A stretch of DNA of 64,000 nucleotides from Halodesulfovibrio aestuarii (GCF_050571805.1 NZ_CP192219.1); one strand, 5' to 3'; counted from the first letter of the stretch, positions 53,701 to 63,400 are shown. The notes: generated by a model not told the origin, from the letters alone. Numbers and translations are program-made.

Positions 53701-54181
53701 TGTGGCTGTGTAACCTATAACCTTAGTATTGATGACAAAAAGATTGGTTTAACCATATCGATGGTCTTGATCTGCAGGTTCGTGGTCATGACGTGCTCAG
53801 CGCAGTCTGCATGGGTGGGGTATGCATGTAGACTCGATTTTTTTTACTTCAAAAAATGGAGAAGATAGTTAACGAACATATCTTCCTTATTGTGATTTTA
53901 ATCTACATAAGACTTTTTGTGATAATAGTATTCAATCCTGACTTGTCAATACAAAATCGATCTACCATTAGACTTGGCTTGCTATATGAAATGCAGTAAT
54001 GAGAATGGATTGTTTTTGAAACATTCCTTGGGAAGTTATGATAGGAAAGTAGAGCATGTAAAATAAAACAGTTGTTTATTTGTAAGCTCTTGTATGTTTG
54101 TCATAAGGGTGTGTTATTAGATTGTAGTCAATTTTTTCTGCTGGCTTTTTGAAGGGTGCAAGACGGAAGGGGAGGGAGAGG

Positions 54182-54211
54182 CAGACGTAATGGTTTACGT
54201 CTGTGTTTTTT
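54182..54211 (+). terminator. Orphan intrinsic terminator upstream of ispG
   Basis: CAGACGTAA, TGGT loop, TTACGTCTG, then TGTTTTTT. No gene precedes it on this strand, so it must end a short RNA or act as an attenuator of ispG-proS. Confidence 0.75.
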
Positions 54212-54355
54212 CCTTATGATATAGCGGATTGTAGCTGGCATGGCATATGATTTACAATAAGTAGCAGCCGTTAAAAGCGTAGGCAGCCATACGCGTAGGT
54301 ATAGCAACGTGTTTGTTTTTGAGCAGCTCTGCATAGTAAGGAGTAAAAGGAAGTT

Positions 54356-55435
54356 ATGTCCTTAGAAAGAAGAAAGACTCGGGAAGTGACCGTAGGGTCA
54401 CTTAAAATCGGCAGTGAGCATCCCGTAGTTGTGCAGAGCATGACTAACACAGATACTCGCGACGTAGAGTCAACCGTTGCTCAGATTGAAGAACTTGTAG
54501 AAGGCGGGTGTGAACTCGTGCGTGTTGCAGTTCTGGATGAGCAGGCAGCATGGGCAATTTCCCGAATTAAGGATCAGGTCTCTGTTCCGCTTATTGCTGA
54601 TATTCACTTTGATCACAGACTTGCTATTAAGTCTTTGGAAGCTGGTGTTGATGCGTTACGCATTAATCCGGGTAACATTGGCGGTGCGGCAAATGTGGAT
54701 AAAGTGGTAGATGCTGCCAAGGCACATAATGCTGCTATCAGAGTTGGAGTCAACAGTGGCTCTGTAGAAAAAGCATTACTGGAAAAATTTGGTGGTCCCA
54801 CTCCCGAGGCCATGGTAGAGAGTGCTATGCACCATGTTGCTATGCTTGAAAAACGGAAATTTTTTAACACCAAGATTTCTTTGAAGTCTTCTTCTGTGAT
54901 GCATACCATTGATTCCTACAGGTTGCTTGCAGACAGATGTGATTATCCGTTGCATATCGGCGTAACAGAGGCGGGCACCCTGTTGCGTGGAGCGATAAAA
55001 TCTTCAGTAGGTCTTGGTGTATTGCTCTGGCAGGGCATTGGTGATACTTTGCGCGTTTCCCTTACGGATGATCCTGTTCAGGAGATGACTGTAGCTTGGG
55101 AGCTTTTGCGTGCTCTTGGTTTACGTGACCGCGGGCCGGAGATTATTTCCTGTCCTACATGCGGCAGAACCGAAATTGGTCTTATTAATCTTGTTGAAGT
55201 CGTTGAAAAACGTCTTGAAGGCGTTATCGACCCTATCAAAGTTGCCGTTATGGGCTGCGTTGTTAACGGGCCGGGCGAAGCTCGCGAGGCTGATATCGGC
55301 ATTGCCGGTGGCAGAGATAAAGGGATTATTTTCCGTAAAGGAAAAGTTATTAGAACGGTTAAAGGCGGAGCAAATTTGCTTAACGCCTTTATGGAAGAAT
55401 TAGACAATTTTCTTATAGAACGAAATAAAGGATAG
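54356..55435 (+). CDS. ispG: 4-hydroxy-3-methylbut-2-enyl diphosphate synthase (flavodoxin/ferredoxin type)
   Basis: A 359-residue Fe-S enzyme of the non-mevalonate (MEP) isoprenoid pathway. Opening SEHPVVVQSMTNTDTRD, GVNSGSVEKALLEKFGG and the 4Fe-4S ligands in SCPTCGRTEIGL and GCVVNGPGEARE. Short bacterial version without the plant-type insertion. AAGGAAG upstream of ATG. proS follows 2 bases later. Confidence 0.96.
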   Translation: MSLERRKTREVTVGSLKIGSEHPVVVQSMTNTDTRDVESTVAQIEELVEGGCELVRVAVLDEQAAWAISRIKDQVSVPLIADIHFDHRLAIKSLEAGVDALRINPGNIGGAANVDKVVDAAKAHNAAIRVGVNSGSVEKALLEKFGGPTPEAMVESAMHHVAMLEKRKFFNTKISLKSSSVMHTIDSYRLLADRCDYPLHIGVTEAGTLLRGAIKSSVGLGVLLWQGIGDTLRVSLTDDPVQEMTVAWELLRALGLRDRGPEIISCPTCGRTEIGLINLVEVVEKRLEGVIDPIKVAVMGCVVNGPGEAREADIGIAGGRDKGIIFRKGKVIRTVKGGANLLNAFMEELDNFLIERNKG

Positions 55436-55437
55436 CT

Positions 55438-57165
55438 ATGCGCTGGAGTCGTTTCTACATTCCTACGCTTAAGGAAGCACCTGCTGACGCAGAAGTTGTC
55501 AGTCATAAGCTGCTTACCCGTGCGGGTATGATCCGTAAACTTACATCCGGTATCTACACTTATATGCCGCTTGGTTTACGTTCCATCACCAAGGCTTCTG
55601 CTATTGTCCGTGAAGAAATGGACAAAGCAGGCGCTAATGAAGTGAGTATGCCAATGGTGCAGCCTGCCGACTTGTGGCAGGAATCTGGACGCTGGGATTT
55701 TTATGGCAAGGAATTGCTTCGCCTGAAAGATCGTCACAACCGTGACTACTGTCTTGGACCAACTCACGAGGAAGTTATTACTGATCTCGTGCGTGGTGAA
55801 GTGCGTTCCTACCGCCAGCTGCCTATGAATCTTTACCAGATTCAAACTAAGTTCCGTGATGAGGTTCGTCCTCGTTTCGGTCTTATGCGTGGTCGTGAAT
55901 TCATCATGAAGGATGCTTATTCCTTCGATAAGGATCAAGATGGTCTGGATGAAAGCTACAAAGCCATGTACGCAGCATACAATGCGATTTTCACACGTAT
56001 GGGACTTCAGTTCCGTCCGGTTGAAGCAGACAGCGGCTCCATCGGTGGCAGCTTCTCTCACGAATTTATGGTGCTCGCAGAAACAGGCGAAGATACTATT
56101 GTAGTATGTGATTCCTGTTCTTATGCAGCAAACGTAGAACGTGCAGAGATTCTGTGCTCTGGCGAAGAGTGCGACGCTCTTGAGACTCCAATGGAAGAAG
56201 TTTCTACTCCAAATGTACGCACCATTGAAGAAGTTTCCGGCTTCCTCAACGCACCTGCTACGGCATTTATTAAGACTCTTCTTTTTGATGCAGACGGTGA
56301 GCCTGTGGCTGCGCTTGTTCGTGGTGACAGAGAGCTTAACGACGTAAAACTCAAAAATCTGATTCAGGCTGACACTCTTGAGATGGCAACTCCTGAACAG
56401 GTTCGAGAGTGGACTGGCGCTCCTGTTGGTTTTGCAGGCCCTGTGAAACTCAACATCAAGCGTATTTACGCAGATAACGAACTGCGTTTTGCTACTGACT
56501 GGATTGTTGGTGCAAACAAAGCAGACGCACACCTTCAGCACGTTTGTCTGAAGCGTGATGTTGAGCTTACCGGCTATGCAGACCTTCGCGTTATTACTGA
56601 AAATGACGTATGTCCTAAGTGTGGTAAAGAAATCAGCCTCACTAAAGGCATTGAAGTAGGTCACGTATTCAAGCTTGGCACTAAGTATTCAGAGTCTCTT
56701 GGCTGTACTTTCCTTGATGAGAACGGCAAAGATAAAGTTATGCTCATGGGTTGTTACGGCATCGGTGTTTCCCGTGTTGTTGCTTCCTGTATTGAGCAGA
56801 ACCATGATGAAAACGGTATCTGTTTCCCGCCTCCGCTTGCTCCTTTTGAAGCACTTGTTGTCAACCTCGACATTAAGAGTGACGAAGTGAACGACAAGGT
56901 AGATGAAATCTACACCTTCCTGAAAGAGCAGGGCATCGATGTTCTCGTTGATGACCGCAAAGAGCGCCCGGGCGTTAAGTTTAAAGATGCAGACCTCATC
57001 GGTATCCCAATGCAGATCGTAGTGGGCGGCCGTGGTCTTAAAAATGGCATCCTTGAAGCTAAAGATCGTCGTACCGGTGAGAAATCAGAACTGCCTGTTG
57101 AAGGCTTTGCTGAAGCATTCAAAGAGTGGAAAGAAAAAGTATACGCAGGGTGGAACATCGGTTAA
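55438..57165 (+). CDS. proS: Prolyl-tRNA synthetase
   Basis: A 575-residue class II synthetase. Motif 2 in RYQI-type segment FRDEVRPRFGLMRGREFIMKDAYSF, motif 3 in GCYGIGVSRVVAS, and between motifs 2 and 3 the editing (INS) domain that clears mis-charged Ala. C-terminal anticodon-binding domain with DVLVDDRKERPGVKFKDADLIG. Forms an operon with ispG (2-base gap). Confidence 0.96.
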   Translation: MRWSRFYIPTLKEAPADAEVVSHKLLTRAGMIRKLTSGIYTYMPLGLRSITKASAIVREEMDKAGANEVSMPMVQPADLWQESGRWDFYGKELLRLKDRHNRDYCLGPTHEEVITDLVRGEVRSYRQLPMNLYQIQTKFRDEVRPRFGLMRGREFIMKDAYSFDKDQDGLDESYKAMYAAYNAIFTRMGLQFRPVEADSGSIGGSFSHEFMVLAETGEDTIVVCDSCSYAANVERAEILCSGEECDALETPMEEVSTPNVRTIEEVSGFLNAPATAFIKTLLFDADGEPVAALVRGDRELNDVKLKNLIQADTLEMATPEQVREWTGAPVGFAGPVKLNIKRIYADNELRFATDWIVGANKADAHLQHVCLKRDVELTGYADLRVITENDVCPKCGKEISLTKGIEVGHVFKLGTKYSESLGCTFLDENGKDKVMLMGCYGIGVSRVVASCIEQNHDENGICFPPPLAPFEALVVNLDIKSDEVNDKVDEIYTFLKEQGIDVLVDDRKERPGVKFKDADLIGIPMQIVVGGRGLKNGILEAKDRRTGEKSELPVEGFAEAFKEWKEKVYAGWNIG

Positions 57166-57259
57166 TCCGCCGTTCCAGTCTACATGCATACTTGTCTGAT
57201 CTACTAGCGCAGTAATCAGAATAAATATGCAGTAGCTGTTATATTTGATACAATATTAT

Positions 57260-57295
57260 GCTCCTGTTGCGCATCCACGCAGCAGGAGCGTTTTT
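57260..57295 (+). terminator. Terminator after proS
   Basis: GCTCCTGTTGCG / CGCAGCAGGAGC with one G.U pair and a TTTTT tail. Confidence 0.92.
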
Positions 57296-57422
57296 CTAGC
57301 CTTAGCTTTCATTGCGCTAATTTGATTGCCGAATGTCTAAGCAGCTTCGTTTATTCGGGGCAAGGGAACAGTGTCCCTTTGCGGATGCAAAATGGAGCCT
57401 GCCCGTCGGAGACTAAAAATTA

Positions 57423-58823
57423 ATGAGTCAGATTTTTACAGTCCGAGAATTAACTGACGCCCTTAAGAAGACTCTTGAGGGTGCGTTTCCGTTTGTGTGG
57501 GTACGAGGGCAAGTTTCCAACCTTTCGCGTCCAGCGTCCGGCCATATGTATTTTTCTCTCAAAGATGCAGACGCTGTGTTGAATTGTGTCTGGTTTAAGG
57601 GGAACCAACGCGGCGATGAGCGGTTCGATCCTCTTACTGGTGAAGTTTTTGAAGATGGCCCGCGTCCAAGTCTGGCTCGCACCATGCAGAATGGCACAGA
57701 GATCATGTGCGCGGGCAGACTGAATGTGTACCCGCCGCGTGGCAGCTATCAACTTGTAGTTGAACTGGCGCAGGATGTGGGACTTGGTAAGCTCTTTATG
57801 GAATTTGAAGAGCTGAAAAAAAAGCTGAGTGCTAAAGGATTCTTTGAATCCATGCGTAAGCGTTCGCTTCCGTATCATCCGGAAAAGGTGGCAGTGATTA
57901 CGGCTCCTTCCGGTGCGGCTATTCAGGATTTTTTGCGTATTTCCGGTGCACGCGGCTGGGGGGCGCAGATTCGTATTTATCCTGCTCTTGTGCAGGGGGA
58001 GCTTGCAGCCGGGCAGCTGGCAGCGCAAATGGATCGAATTAATGCCGAAGGGTGGGCAGATGTTATAGTGCTTATTCGTGGCGGCGGCTCTCTTGAAGAT
58101 CTATGGGCGTTTAATGATGAAACACTCGCTGAAAAAATTTTTGGTTCCGCAATTCCAGTTATCGCCGGTGTGGGGCATGAAGTTGACACGACTATTGCCG
58201 ATATGACTGCGGATGTCCGCGCAGCCACACCAAGCCATGCCGCACAGTTGTTGTGGCCTGAACGCTCAATGCTGATTCAGTCTCTTGATGAGTTGGAAAT
58301 CCGGCTTGCACGCAGAATAGAACAGCAGTTGGGCTCTAAGGAGCACAGCTTGACGACACTTGAGCGTGGATTGGGCTGGCTGTCCCCGCTTCAACGGTTG
58401 AAGCGTCTTGATGAGCAGTTTGTCGGGTTGACTGATCGTCTTGACAGGGCAATAGCGTTGAAGCTTGAGACTGCCGAACGTACAGTGAGTTATGGCGAAG
58501 AGCGAATAAAAAGAGCTTTTGGTGAATCTTCTATAACCTATCAGTTGCAGACGGTTCAAAGCTTGCAGCGCCGGTTGCATTGGGCAGGCGATGGCTTGCT
58601 TATAACCGCAGAACGTACGCTTGATCGTGCAGCTATTATGTTGGAAAGTCTTGATCCGCGTAAGCCACTGGAACGAGGCTACAGTCTTGTGCAGAAAGCG
58701 GACGGTACGTTTATTCGTAGCGTTGATGATGTGGCAACAGGTGAACATCTAAATGTAATGGTTGCAGATGGTTCCCTAGGGGTTCAGGTTGAAACGTTGG
58801 AAAAAAATAGGAGTGAAGGATGA
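57423..58823 (+). CDS. xseA: Exodeoxyribonuclease VII large subunit
   Basis: A 466-residue nuclease subunit. N-terminal OB-fold (VWVRGQVSNLSRPASGHMYFSLKD) and catalytic region with VAVITAPSGAAIQDFLR, IRGGGSLEDLWAFNDE and GVGHEVDTTIADMTAD. With XseB it degrades single-stranded DNA. The end overlaps the next gene by four bases (ATGA). Confidence 0.96.
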   Translation: MSQIFTVRELTDALKKTLEGAFPFVWVRGQVSNLSRPASGHMYFSLKDADAVLNCVWFKGNQRGDERFDPLTGEVFEDGPRPSLARTMQNGTEIMCAGRLNVYPPRGSYQLVVELAQDVGLGKLFMEFEELKKKLSAKGFFESMRKRSLPYHPEKVAVITAPSGAAIQDFLRISGARGWGAQIRIYPALVQGELAAGQLAAQMDRINAEGWADVIVLIRGGGSLEDLWAFNDETLAEKIFGSAIPVIAGVGHEVDTTIADMTADVRAATPSHAAQLLWPERSMLIQSLDELEIRLARRIEQQLGSKEHSLTTLERGLGWLSPLQRLKRLDEQFVGLTDRLDRAIALKLETAERTVSYGEERIKRAFGESSITYQLQTVQSLQRRLHWAGDGLLITAERTLDRAAIMLESLDPRKPLERGYSLVQKADGTFIRSVDDVATGEHLNVMVADGSLGVQVETLEKNRSEG

Positions 58824-59677
58824 TTCGTCATGCAGTATTGTTGATATGTTTTGTGCTACTCAGTGCTGGTTCGGCATTAGGGGCACTCCGTATTGATCTG
58901 CCTGAAAAGGCAATGAACGGCAGGGCGTTTCTTGTTACAATACATACTGATTCCCAAGGCCCTGTACTGTTGAAATGGGATAAGAAAAATGTTTCCGTTA
59001 ACTGCGAGAAAGATAGCAACGAGTACAACGGCGTAGCGTTGTTATCGCTTCCTCGTGATTTTTCAAAGAAGACGTTGCAAATTTCAGCGGTAGAAGAAAC
59101 ACTCGACGGTGTTAATACTGTTACGCGTACCATTCCGGTACAGCATAAAAAGTATCGCGAACAGCATCTTACCGTAGATAGAAAATATGTTGAGCTGAGT
59201 AAGAAAAATTTAGATAGATTTTATGCAGAGCGGGAAACCGTTCGGGGTATGATGAAGTCCCTTAGCGCTAATCGTATGTGGGATGCTCCCTTTGTTCGTC
59301 CTGTGGCTGGTGGTGTAAGCAGTGAGTACGGAGTGCAGCGATTTTTTAATGGTAAGCCGCGTAAGCCGCATAGCGGTATTGATTTGCGCGGTAAAAAAGG
59401 AACACCGATTAAAGCTTGTGCAGACGGTGTAGTCCGCATTGCCGCCTCGCATTTTTTCTCTGGTAATTCTGTATACATTGATCATGGGCAGGGTGTTGTG
59501 AGTATGTATTTTCATATGTCAAAATTACTTGTGCATGAAGGGGAAACGGTTAAGAAGGGGCAGAGTATCGGCGAGGTTGGAGCAACCGGTCGTGTTACAG
59601 GACCTCATCTGCATTTTGGATTGAGAGTCTCAGGTGTGCTTGTTGATCCACTCCCGCTTTTGGCAGATAAGAAATAA
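58820..59677 (+). CDS. M23-family peptidase (LytM domain), exported
   Basis: A 285-residue exported metallopeptidase-like protein with a signal peptide (cleavage near ALG). The LytM core at about 175-275 has zinc ligands HSGIDLRG (His, Asp) and GPHLHFGLRVSG (His), so it is probably active on peptidoglycan cross-links. An N-terminal Ig-like region precedes it. Embedded between xseA and xseB, in four-base overlap with xseA; the reason for this coupling is unknown. Confidence 0.9.
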   Translation: MIRHAVLLICFVLLSAGSALGALRIDLPEKAMNGRAFLVTIHTDSQGPVLLKWDKKNVSVNCEKDSNEYNGVALLSLPRDFSKKTLQISAVEETLDGVNTVTRTIPVQHKKYREQHLTVDRKYVELSKKNLDRFYAERETVRGMMKSLSANRMWDAPFVRPVAGGVSSEYGVQRFFNGKPRKPHSGIDLRGKKGTPIKACADGVVRIAASHFFSGNSVYIDHGQGVVSMYFHMSKLLVHEGETVKKGQSIGEVGATGRVTGPHLHFGLRVSGVLVDPLPLLADKK

Positions 59678-59688
59678 GAGAGTGAGTT

Positions 59689-59928
59689 ATGGCAGCAAAA
59701 AAGAAAAATTTTGAAACGCAGTTAAAGCGGCTCCAGACTATTGTTGAATCTTTAGAGAATGGTGAGCTTGCGTTAGAGAAAAGTGTGGCGTTGTACAAGG
59801 AAGGTATGACTCTTTCTAAAGAATGCCGTACCCAGCTGGAAAACGCGCGTAATGAAATTCGCCTTTTCACAGAAGAGGGTGAAGCGCCGTTTGATGAAGA
59901 AACAACCTCTGCGATCATAACAGACTAG
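59689..59928 (+). CDS. xseB: Exodeoxyribonuclease VII small subunit
   Basis: A 79-residue helical protein (FETQLKRLQTIVESLENGELALEKSVALYKEG, then a Cys-containing hairpin). Several copies bind each XseA. Located 11 bases after the M23 gene with GAGTGAG upstream, and followed by ispA. Confidence 0.95.
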   Translation: MAAKKKNFETQLKRLQTIVESLENGELALEKSVALYKEGMTLSKECRTQLENARNEIRLFTEEGEAPFDEETTSAIITD

Positions 59929-59940
59929 GTGGAATTGATA

Positions 59941-60846
59941 ATGACTACGATGAGTGTGCAGGAGTTTAAATCCGTACTGAAGACAGAGGCTTCTTCTGTT
60001 GAAGAATATCTTTCTACCTGTCTGCACAATAGAAATATTCCTCAACGGTTGCTGGATTCAATGGAGTACAGCCTGCTTGCTGGTGGCAAGCGTTTGCGTC
60101 CTGTACTGTGCCTTGCGGTTGCAGCCATGTTCGGCGTCAAGAAAGAGCAGGTAATGCCATTTGCTTCTGCTATTGAATGCATTCACTCCTACTCGCTTAT
60201 ACACGATGACTTGCCAGCTATGGATGATGATGACTTGCGCCGCGGTAAGCCTTCCAACCACAAGGCGTTTGACGAAGCAACAGCCATTCTTGCCGGTGAC
60301 GGTCTGTTAACAGAAGCTTTTGTTTTGATGACAGAGACTGCGGAGAATCTTCCTGCGGCTTCTGTATTAACTGCGCTTAACACCATGGCGAGTGCTGCAG
60401 GTTCCGGCGGTATGGTCGGTGGTCAGCAGCTTGATATGGATTTTACCGGCCGCAACGATGTTTCGCTTGAAGAATTGCAGACTATGCACGCAATGAAAAC
60501 AGGTGCGTTGATTCGATGCTCCTGTGAGTGTGGAGCCATACTGGGTGGTGCCGGTACTGAAGATCAAGAACGCATTCGCACGTATGGAGCAAATATTGGC
60601 GCAGCGTTTCAGATTGTAGATGATATTTTGGATGAAATCGGAACTGAGGAAGAACTCGGAAAGCCTGTGGGTAGCGATATAGAGCAGGGGAAAAATACGT
60701 ATCCAAGTATGCTTGGTATTGAGAAAAGCCGTGAACTTGCCCAAGGGCTTGTAAATAGTGCTGTTAAGCAGCTTGCCGTTTTTGACGGAAGTGACGCTCT
60801 TTTCCTGCGTACTCTTGCCCAGTACATTGTTGACAGAGTTTCATAA
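59941..60846 (+). CDS. ispA: Polyprenyl diphosphate synthase (farnesyl diphosphate synthase type)
   Basis: A 301-residue prenyltransferase. First Asp-rich motif DDLPAMDDDDLRRGKPSNH and second motif DDILD; GGKRLRP is also conserved. It condenses IPP units into farnesyl diphosphate (class by similarity), feeding menaquinone and undecaprenyl synthesis. ATG 59941 follows AGGTGG; a GTG 12 bases upstream directly after the xseB stop is an alternative. Confidence 0.93.
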   Translation: MTTMSVQEFKSVLKTEASSVEEYLSTCLHNRNIPQRLLDSMEYSLLAGGKRLRPVLCLAVAAMFGVKKEQVMPFASAIECIHSYSLIHDDLPAMDDDDLRRGKPSNHKAFDEATAILAGDGLLTEAFVLMTETAENLPAASVLTALNTMASAAGSGGMVGGQQLDMDFTGRNDVSLEELQTMHAMKTGALIRCSCECGAILGGAGTEDQERIRTYGANIGAAFQIVDDILDEIGTEEELGKPVGSDIEQGKNTYPSMLGIEKSRELAQGLVNSAVKQLAVFDGSDALFLRTLAQYIVDRVS

Positions 60847-60912
60847 AGAGTACACTACCTTTGTCAGCATGGTTTGACGCTTCATTCCTAACTCATAGCA
60901 CCCGGATTTATA

Positions 60913-62826
60913 ATGTCTGATAAGAGCCAATCTTCTCCTCGTCTACTGGACAGCATTAATTTGCCGTCTGATGTTCGTAAGCTTGATCAAGCCCAGCTTG
61001 TTCGGCTTGCCGGGGAGTTGCGTGATGAGATAATTTCCGTAGTTTCCCAGACAGGTGGGCATCTTGCTCCTTCACTTGGAGTTGTAGAACTGACTCTTGC
61101 CTTGATGTCTGTTTTTGATTTTGACCATGACAAAGTGGTATGGGACGTAGGGCATCAGGCGTACGCCTGGAAGCTTTTGACCGGACGTAAGGATGACTTT
61201 CATACACTAAGAACAAAAGATGGTGTGAGCGGTTTTCCTAAGATGTCTGAAAGTCCGTATGACCATTTTGGCGTGGGACATTCCTCAACTTCCATCTCAG
61301 CTGCATTAGGTATGGCTGTTGCGCGTGATCTTTCCGGTAAAAAAAATGAAGTAATTTCTATTATCGGGGATGGTTCCATGACTGCCGGCCTTGCTTTTGA
61401 AGGACTCAATCAGGCAGGCCACATTGATAAGAAAATGCTCGTTATTCTTAACGATAACGAGATGTCTATCTCTAAAAATGTTGGTGCCATGTCCCATTTT
61501 ATGTCCCGCAACTTGTCTTCTCGCTGGGTGCGTAGATTCAAGAAAGATATGGAGACAATCCTCAACGCGGTTCCTGCTATTGGCGAAGAGATGCTTAACT
61601 ACGCCCGCCGTAGTGAGCATAGCTTAAAGAGTTTCTTTACGCCCGGAATGCTGTTTGAAGCGTTCCAATTTAACTACATGGGACCAATTGACGGACACGA
61701 CATCAAAGCATTGCAACGAGCATTCAGGCTTTATCAGGATTTGGATGAGCCGGTGCTGCTGCATGTTCTCACCAAAAAAGGCAAGGGCTATGCTCCTGCT
61801 GAATCCAACCCGACTTTCTTCCATGGTGTTGGCCGGTTTGAGCCGGAAACCGGTCAGGCTCGAAAGGTTGCTCAGATTAACTCTGTGCCGACGTATACAG
61901 ACGTGTTTGGTGATACCTTGTGCCAATTAGCGAAGCAGGATGACCGTATTATGGCGATTACTGCGGCTATGCCTGAAGGGACTGGAACGGCCTGTTTTGA
62001 AAAAAAATTTCCCGAGCGCTTTATTGATGTAGGCATTTGTGAACAGCATGCTGTAACTTTTGCAGCAGGGCTTGCTACACAGGGGTATCGACCTTTTGTG
62101 GCCATTTACTCCACCTTCATGCAGCGCGCGTATGATCAGATTGTGCATGATGTCTGTTTACAGAATCTGCCTGTAACGTTCTGTCTGGATCGCGGTGGGC
62201 TAGTGGGTGAAGATGGCCCTACTCATCACGGTGTATTTGATTTGAGTTTTATGCGTCACATTCCGAACATGACTGTACTGGTTCCTTCCAGCGAAGCAGA
62301 GTTGGCGGACTGTATGGCAACCGCACTCACTCATGACGGGCCGGTCGCTATCCGGTATCCGCGTGGTGCAGGGTATGGCGTTCCACTGAAAGAAAAGCCG
62401 GAACCGTTTGCTCTTGGTACTGGTGAAGTGATGATTCAGGGGGAAGGTGTTGCGGTTGTCGCTGTCGGTTCCCGCACATACCCTGCGATTGAAGCCGTGA
62501 AGGAATTTGCGGCGGAAACAGGAAAGCAGGCAACCGTGTTTAATGCACGTTGTGTAAAACCGTTGCCGGAAAAACAGTTGCTTGAACTTGTGAATACGCA
62601 TCATTCTCTTGTCTTGCTCGAAGAAAATACTCTACAGGGTGGTTTTTCCTCTGCTGTGCTTGAGTTTTTATCAGATAGCGACGCACTTGGTAACTGTAAG
62701 ATCAAGCGTCTGGGTATTCCGGACGAGTGGGTTGAGCACGGCACGCAAATTGAATTGCGCGAGCAACTTGGTATTAATACAAGTGGTATTAAAAAAGTTG
62801 TTCAGGAATTGTTCGATAAAAATTAG
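60913..62826 (+). CDS. dxs: 1-deoxy-D-xylulose-5-phosphate synthase
   Basis: A 637-residue thiamine-diphosphate enzyme, the first step of the MEP pathway, condensing pyruvate and glyceraldehyde 3-phosphate. Motifs: VVWDVGHQAYAWKLLTGR, GDGSMTAGLAFEGLNQAG (ThDP-binding) and GICEQHAVTFAAGLA. Downstream of ispA in a cluster with xseA-xseB, as in many bacteria. Two terminators follow. Confidence 0.97.
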   Translation: MSDKSQSSPRLLDSINLPSDVRKLDQAQLVRLAGELRDEIISVVSQTGGHLAPSLGVVELTLALMSVFDFDHDKVVWDVGHQAYAWKLLTGRKDDFHTLRTKDGVSGFPKMSESPYDHFGVGHSSTSISAALGMAVARDLSGKKNEVISIIGDGSMTAGLAFEGLNQAGHIDKKMLVILNDNEMSISKNVGAMSHFMSRNLSSRWVRRFKKDMETILNAVPAIGEEMLNYARRSEHSLKSFFTPGMLFEAFQFNYMGPIDGHDIKALQRAFRLYQDLDEPVLLHVLTKKGKGYAPAESNPTFFHGVGRFEPETGQARKVAQINSVPTYTDVFGDTLCQLAKQDDRIMAITAAMPEGTGTACFEKKFPERFIDVGICEQHAVTFAAGLATQGYRPFVAIYSTFMQRAYDQIVHDVCLQNLPVTFCLDRGGLVGEDGPTHHGVFDLSFMRHIPNMTVLVPSSEAELADCMATALTHDGPVAIRYPRGAGYGVPLKEKPEPFALGTGEVMIQGEGVAVVAVGSRTYPAIEAVKEFAAETGKQATVFNARCVKPLPEKQLLELVNTHHSLVLLEENTLQGGFSSAVLEFLSDSDALGNCKIKRLGIPDEWVEHGTQIELREQLGINTSGIKKVVQELFDKN

Positions 62827-62888
62827 ATATAAGTGGTTGTGGGTGAGGCGCTATCGCACCTATGGCTGTATAAAAACAGATATTGATG

Positions 62889-62915
62889 AAGCCGGAGCAG
62901 TATGCTCCGGCTTTT
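62889..62915 (+). terminator. Terminator 1 after dxs
   Basis: AAGCCGGAGCA, GTA loop, TGCTCCGGCTT and TTTT tail. Confidence 0.9.
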
Positions 62916-62922
62916 ATATTTG

Positions 62923-62956
62923 AAAAAGCCAGAGAGTGGATATTCTCTGGCTTTTT
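62923..62956 (+). terminator. Terminator 2, tandem copy after dxs
   Basis: AAAAAGCCAGAGA / TCTCTGGCTTTTT, 13-bp stem, 10 bases after the first. Its A/T flanks allow action on both strands, so it may also stop a minus-strand transcript from 63.0 kb. Confidence 0.88.
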
Positions 62957-63011
62957 ACTTGAGACATGGTCGTATGTCTGATTGTGCTTAGGCTTTATGT
63001 CGCTAAAGAGA

Positions 63012-63317
63012 TTAGCGGTTTGTGATATGGGTTTCATCGTGCGCTATGTGAGAGGGTTGGGCGCAGTATTTGTATGTGAAGTACGTGTTATAATCGCTTC
63101 CGGCTTCGGTGAGAGAGTCTTCACTGGTTGGTGAGATTGAAGGTGTCTGTTTTCGTGCTCGTCCGAGTGTTACATAGTTATCGGAAGGAATGTGCTGAAA
63201 AAGACACTGTAGGTCTTTATGGTCGGTCTCAACGCTTTGTTCATCGGTGCAGCTCTGTATATCAATATTTGTATAGGGAACTGTTGTTATATCTACGGTA
63301 CTAGTTAAAAATGTCAT
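63012..63317 (-). CDS. Hypothetical protein, 101 residues
   Basis: No family recognised. The start MTFLTSTVD has GAGG 5 bases upstream, which supports translation. The product is soluble, rich in Thr, Ser, Asp and His, with no membrane segment or signal peptide. It ends 56 bases from a terminator usable on this strand. The upstream side is the repeat-rich region, a possible control region. It may also be a spurious frame. Confidence 0.42.
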   Translation of the reverse strand: MTFLTSTVDITTVPYTNIDIQSCTDEQSVETDHKDLQCLFQHIPSDNYVTLGRARKQTPSISPTSEDSLTEAGSDYNTYFTYKYCAQPSHIAHDETHITNR

Positions 63318-63400
63318 AATTACCTCATGGCACATGCAATGAAGTTTTTGTATTGAATTATCATGCATGTGTATTTTTTGTGCATAGTAACTATGTAGTT

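Larger units (their letters stand above)
53613..54355. other. Non-coding region between metal ABC operon and ispG
   Basis: About 740 bases, AT-rich, no gene seen. It contains the candidate metal-operon promoter/operator (53671-53700) and an orphan terminator (54182-54211) whose transcript would start near 54125. A minus-strand frame at 54128-54334 looks like noise. Confidence 0.5.
62827..63011. other. Short region after dxs
   Basis: Contains the two tandem terminators and no gene. Confidence 0.6.

Noticed and set aside
54128..54334. A 68-codon minus-strand frame upstream of ispG
   Set aside because: Low-complexity Pro/Leu stretches from a G-rich leader, no ribosome site.
55576..56664. A 362-codon minus-strand frame inside proS
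   Set aside because: Antisense shadow of a conserved synthetase gene.
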